64,000 nucleotides of DNA from Mangrovibacterium lignilyticum (GTDB taxonomy: Bacteria; Bacteroidota; Bacteroidia; Bacteroidales; Prolixibacteraceae): contig NZ_WKLH01000002.1 of assembly GCF_010882175.1 (NCBI RefSeq), positions 62,001 through 126,000 on the forward strand. The letters run 5' to 3'. Positions within the stretch are counted from its first letter, which is position 1. Each line of letters opens with the position of its first letter. Positions 61,817 to 64,000 of this stretch are shown piece by piece. The position numbers were made by a program, and so were the translations under genes. The notes below the pieces were generated by a model. The model was not told where the DNA came from. It worked only from the letters and a program-made list of their open reading frames with translations, and did no database searches.

Positions 61817-63364
61817 ATGAAAGCCGCAATAGAAAGAATATCGGTTGTCGAGAAGATCGGCTACAGCCTGGGAGATCTGGCTGCCAACCTGATCTTCCAA
61901 ACGCTTATGGCATTTATTGCCTTCTTTTACACCGACATTTATAAAATACCACCGGTGACGGCCTCTGCCATTATTTTCGGCGGCGGTATGTTCGGTGCCT
62001 TTTTCAACCCGGTAATGGGCATTATAGCCGACCGCACCAGCACGCGCTGGGGAAAATTTCGTCCCTGGGTTTTATGGACTTCAATTCCCTTTGGCTTGTC
62101 TGCGATTTTAGCTTTTGCAACGCCGAACTTTAGTCCAAACGGCAAAATCATTTATGCGCTTGGCACTTATGTCTTTTTGGTGTTGATGTATTCGGCCAAC
62201 AACCTGCCGTACTCGTCGCTTAGCGGAGTGATGACCGGTAGCATGCAGCAACGCAACAGTATCTCGGCATACCGTTTTACAGCGGCCATGATTTCACAAT
62301 TTATCATTCAGGTATTGTTGCTCCCTTTAGCGATCATTTTTGGCGATGGCGATAAAACAGTTGGTTTTGGGAAAGTGATGACGATGTTTGCCATCATTGG
62401 CATCGTTTTTTTCATCATCACCTTTTTAACAACCAAAGAACGGATTGTGCCAGAGGCAGAACAGGAAGCAACCGTCAAACAAGACCTTTCAGACTTAAGT
62501 AAAAACCGCCCGTGGTTGATGATGTTGGGTGTTATCATCTTTCTGTTTATCACCGTGTCGCTTAAAGGCGGCATGTATGTGTATTATTTTGAAGACTTTG
62601 TTAACCGTGAAAAGCTGGGCTTGTTCCTCGAAAATATCGGCTTCAACGGTTTTATCGACGGCTTGAATTCAGCCTTTGTAAAGATTGGTTTGCATGGTTT
62701 TCAGTGGCCTGAGGATATTGCGACTTCCGGTTTTAGTTTATTCAATGCATTAGCAACCATTTGCATGATCATCGGAATCATGTTCTCCAAGCGTTTGGCC
62801 GATCGTATCGGTAAGCGCGAAGTGTTTAAATGGGGAATCGTCATATCAGCATCCTTTCAATTGTCATTCTTTTTCTTCGGCCCGGGGGCGGTAGGTGCGA
62901 TTTTCCTGATTCAGATCATGCATGGTTTGTTCTACGGGCTCACCATTCCTATGCTCTGGGCTATGATTGCCGACGTTGCTGATTATTCAGAATGGAAAAA
63001 CAACCGTCGTGCGACCGCTATCATCTTTTCAGCGATGATTTTCGGATTGAAAGTGGGCTTGAGCGTTGGCGGTGCTTTAGTAGCCGGAATATTGGGCTGG
63101 TTTGGCTATGCAGAGCAGATTGCTGTCCAATCTGATCTGACGGTTCTGGGAATCAAACTGTCCATGAGTGTTTTCCCAACGATCACTTTTGCGGTATCTG
63201 TCATCTTCTTGCTTTTCTACGAGATCGATAAAAAGACCGAGGTTAAGATCGAAAAAGAGCTGGAGGAACGAAGACGAAATAAGAAAGAAAACAAGGTACA
63301 GCCTGTGCCGGTAGTAGCCGATTCCGCAGGCAGTAATCCAATATTGACCAAAATAGAACCATAG
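61817..63364 (+). CDS. GPH-family (MFS) glycoside/pentoside symporter
   Basis: 515 residues with about 12 hydrophobic helices and a charged C-terminal tail (EKELEERRRNKKE). GPH family marks: GYSLGDLAANLIFQ at the start, ADRTSTRWGKFRPWVLW after helix 2-3, NNLPYSSLSGVMT, and ADVADYSEWKNNRRAT in the second half. The family takes up oligosaccharides or xylosides with Na+ or H+ through the inner membrane. Right after the GH67 gene, the likely cargo is a xylo-oligosaccharide or glucuronate/xylose. A long loop at about 255-300 (FVNREKLGLFLENIGFNG) is more extended than in the shorter members. It is probably co-transcribed with GH2 and GH67 and the dehydrogenase that follows. Confidence 0.93.
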   Translation: MKAAIERISVVEKIGYSLGDLAANLIFQTLMAFIAFFYTDIYKIPPVTASAIIFGGGMFGAFFNPVMGIIADRTSTRWGKFRPWVLWTSIPFGLSAILAFATPNFSPNGKIIYALGTYVFLVLMYSANNLPYSSLSGVMTGSMQQRNSISAYRFTAAMISQFIIQVLLLPLAIIFGDGDKTVGFGKVMTMFAIIGIVFFIITFLTTKERIVPEAEQEATVKQDLSDLSKNRPWLMMLGVIIFLFITVSLKGGMYVYYFEDFVNREKLGLFLENIGFNGFIDGLNSAFVKIGLHGFQWPEDIATSGFSLFNALATICMIIGIMFSKRLADRIGKREVFKWGIVISASFQLSFFFFGPGAVGAIFLIQIMHGLFYGLTIPMLWAMIADVADYSEWKNNRRATAIIFSAMIFGLKVGLSVGGALVAGILGWFGYAEQIAVQSDLTVLGIKLSMSVFPTITFAVSVIFLLFYEIDKKTEVKIEKELEERRRNKKENKVQPVPVVADSAGSNPILTKIEP

Positions 63365-63397
63365 TAATAAAACGTTACCAACTTAAAATTAAAAGGA

Positions 63398-64000
63398 ATG
63401 AAAACAGCAATCATGACCGAACTGGAAAAAGTAGAGATTCAGGAAACAGCGATTCCGGTTCCAACAGCGAATGAAGTTTTAGTGAAAATAGAATATGTAG
63501 GCGTGTGTGGCTCCGATTTGCATTATTATGAGCATGGCCGCATCAGTAATTTCATTGTTGAAACACCTTTTGTGTTGGGACATGAGTGTGCCGGAACAGT
63601 GGAGAAAGTGGGCGAAAGCGTGAGCCATTTGAAAGTCGGCGATCGGGTAGCTTTGGAGCCGGGAAAAACCTGTGGCGTGTGTGAGCACTGCAAGTCGGGA
63701 AAATACAACCTGTGTCCGGATGTCATCTTCTTCGCGACACCACCGGTGCCTGGAACTTTTCAGGAATATGTAACCCACGAAGCCGGTTTATGTTTCAAGT
63801 TGCCGGATAATGTAAGTACGATGGAAGGTGCGTTAATTGAACCTTTGGCCGTTGGTTTCCATGCTGCCATTCAAGGTGGTGCATCGGTGGGGCAAACAGC
63901 GGTTGTTACCGGTGCCGGCGCAATTGGCTTGGTGAGCTTGTTGGCAATGAAAGCCATGGGCGTGTCGAAAGTGTACGTGGTAGATGTGTTGCCGAAACGC
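63398..64000 (+). CDS. Zinc-dependent polyol/alcohol dehydrogenase (3' end outside window)
   Basis: 201 codons are present; the frame is open at the window end. It starts at ATG 63398 after AAAAGGA, a fair ribosome-binding site. Medium-chain dehydrogenase features: catalytic zinc ligands in GVCGSDLHYYEHG and GHECAGTVEKVG, four structural-zinc cysteines in PGKTCGVCEHCKSGKYNLCP, and the start of the NAD-binding fold (VTGAGAIGLVSLLA). The LHYYEHG and ALEPGKTC patterns are typical of sorbitol/xylitol dehydrogenases. It could oxidise xylitol or a related polyol, or reduce a keto sugar, in the pentose branch after xylan breakdown. The exact substrate cannot be told from half the protein. Confidence 0.9.
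   Translation, partial: MKTAIMTELEKVEIQETAIPVPTANEVLVKIEYVGVCGSDLHYYEHGRISNFIVETPFVLGHECAGTVEKVGESVSHLKVGDRVALEPGKTCGVCEHCKSGKYNLCPDVIFFATPPVPGTFQEYVTHEAGLCFKLPDNVSTMEGALIEPLAVGFHAAIQGGASVGQTAVVTGAGAIGLVSLLAMKAMGVSKVYVVDVLPKR

Overview
The window is a stretch of a Bacteroidota chromosome. Evidence is four consecutive polysaccharide utilization loci (PULs) built on SusC/SusD pairs, ECF sigma / FecR anti-sigma switches, SusD proteins ending in the usual NPGY-type tail, lipoprotein signal peptides, and one enzyme with a type IX secretion (T9SS) sorting tail. The gene style fits an environmental Bacteroidota such as the Marinilabiliales/Prolixibacteraceae, but the genus cannot be fixed from sequence reading alone. 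No tRNA, rRNA, insertion sequence or CRISPR array was seen.

PUL A (1-16467, all +): SusC (5' end outside the window), SusD, a TIG-domain surface glycan-binding lipoprotein, an alginate-lyase-superfamily protein, a GH28-like beta-helix protein, GH88 unsaturated glucuronyl hydrolase, GH43, heparinase II/III-type lyase and GH97. Lyases plus GH88 point to a uronic-acid-containing polysaccharide; the exact substrate is not evident.

Decayed interval (16.6-20.7 kb): an ECF sigma gene interrupted by one in-frame TGA, a PepSY membrane-protein gene broken by frameshifts and stops, an intact minus-strand CysJ-like flavoprotein reductase, and the relic of a multihaem cytochrome c. It looks like an old redox/iron locus falling apart between PULs.

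PUL B (20964-36359): sigma, FecR, SusC, SusD, a multidomain GH5 with a T9SS tail, GH3, a GH78-like six-hairpin protein and a second GH3. GH5 plus two GH3 suggest a beta-glucan. PUL C (36699-48952): sigma, a GH43_24/34-like enzyme wedged between sigma and its FecR, FecR with an unusual CxxCxxC cluster, SusC and SusD (paralogues of the PUL B pair), then a separate GH78 rhamnosidase after a strong terminator. PUL D (49571 to the end): sigma, FecR, SusC, SusD, GH2, GH67 alpha-glucuronidase, a GPH-family sugar symporter and the start of a zinc polyol/alcohol dehydrogenase, consistent with glucuronoxylan-derived oligosaccharides.

In B-D the likely logic is the known one: the SusC N-terminal STN domain signals glycan import to FecR, which releases the ECF sigma to transcribe the locus. 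Observations that stand out are: hairpins sited in all three FecR-susC gaps; a duplicated FecR-type leader in front of the intruding GH43 gene with a SusD-tail-like relic behind it; the Cys cluster in one FecR; the GH5 with a discoidin domain inserted in its barrel; and the cytochrome relic.
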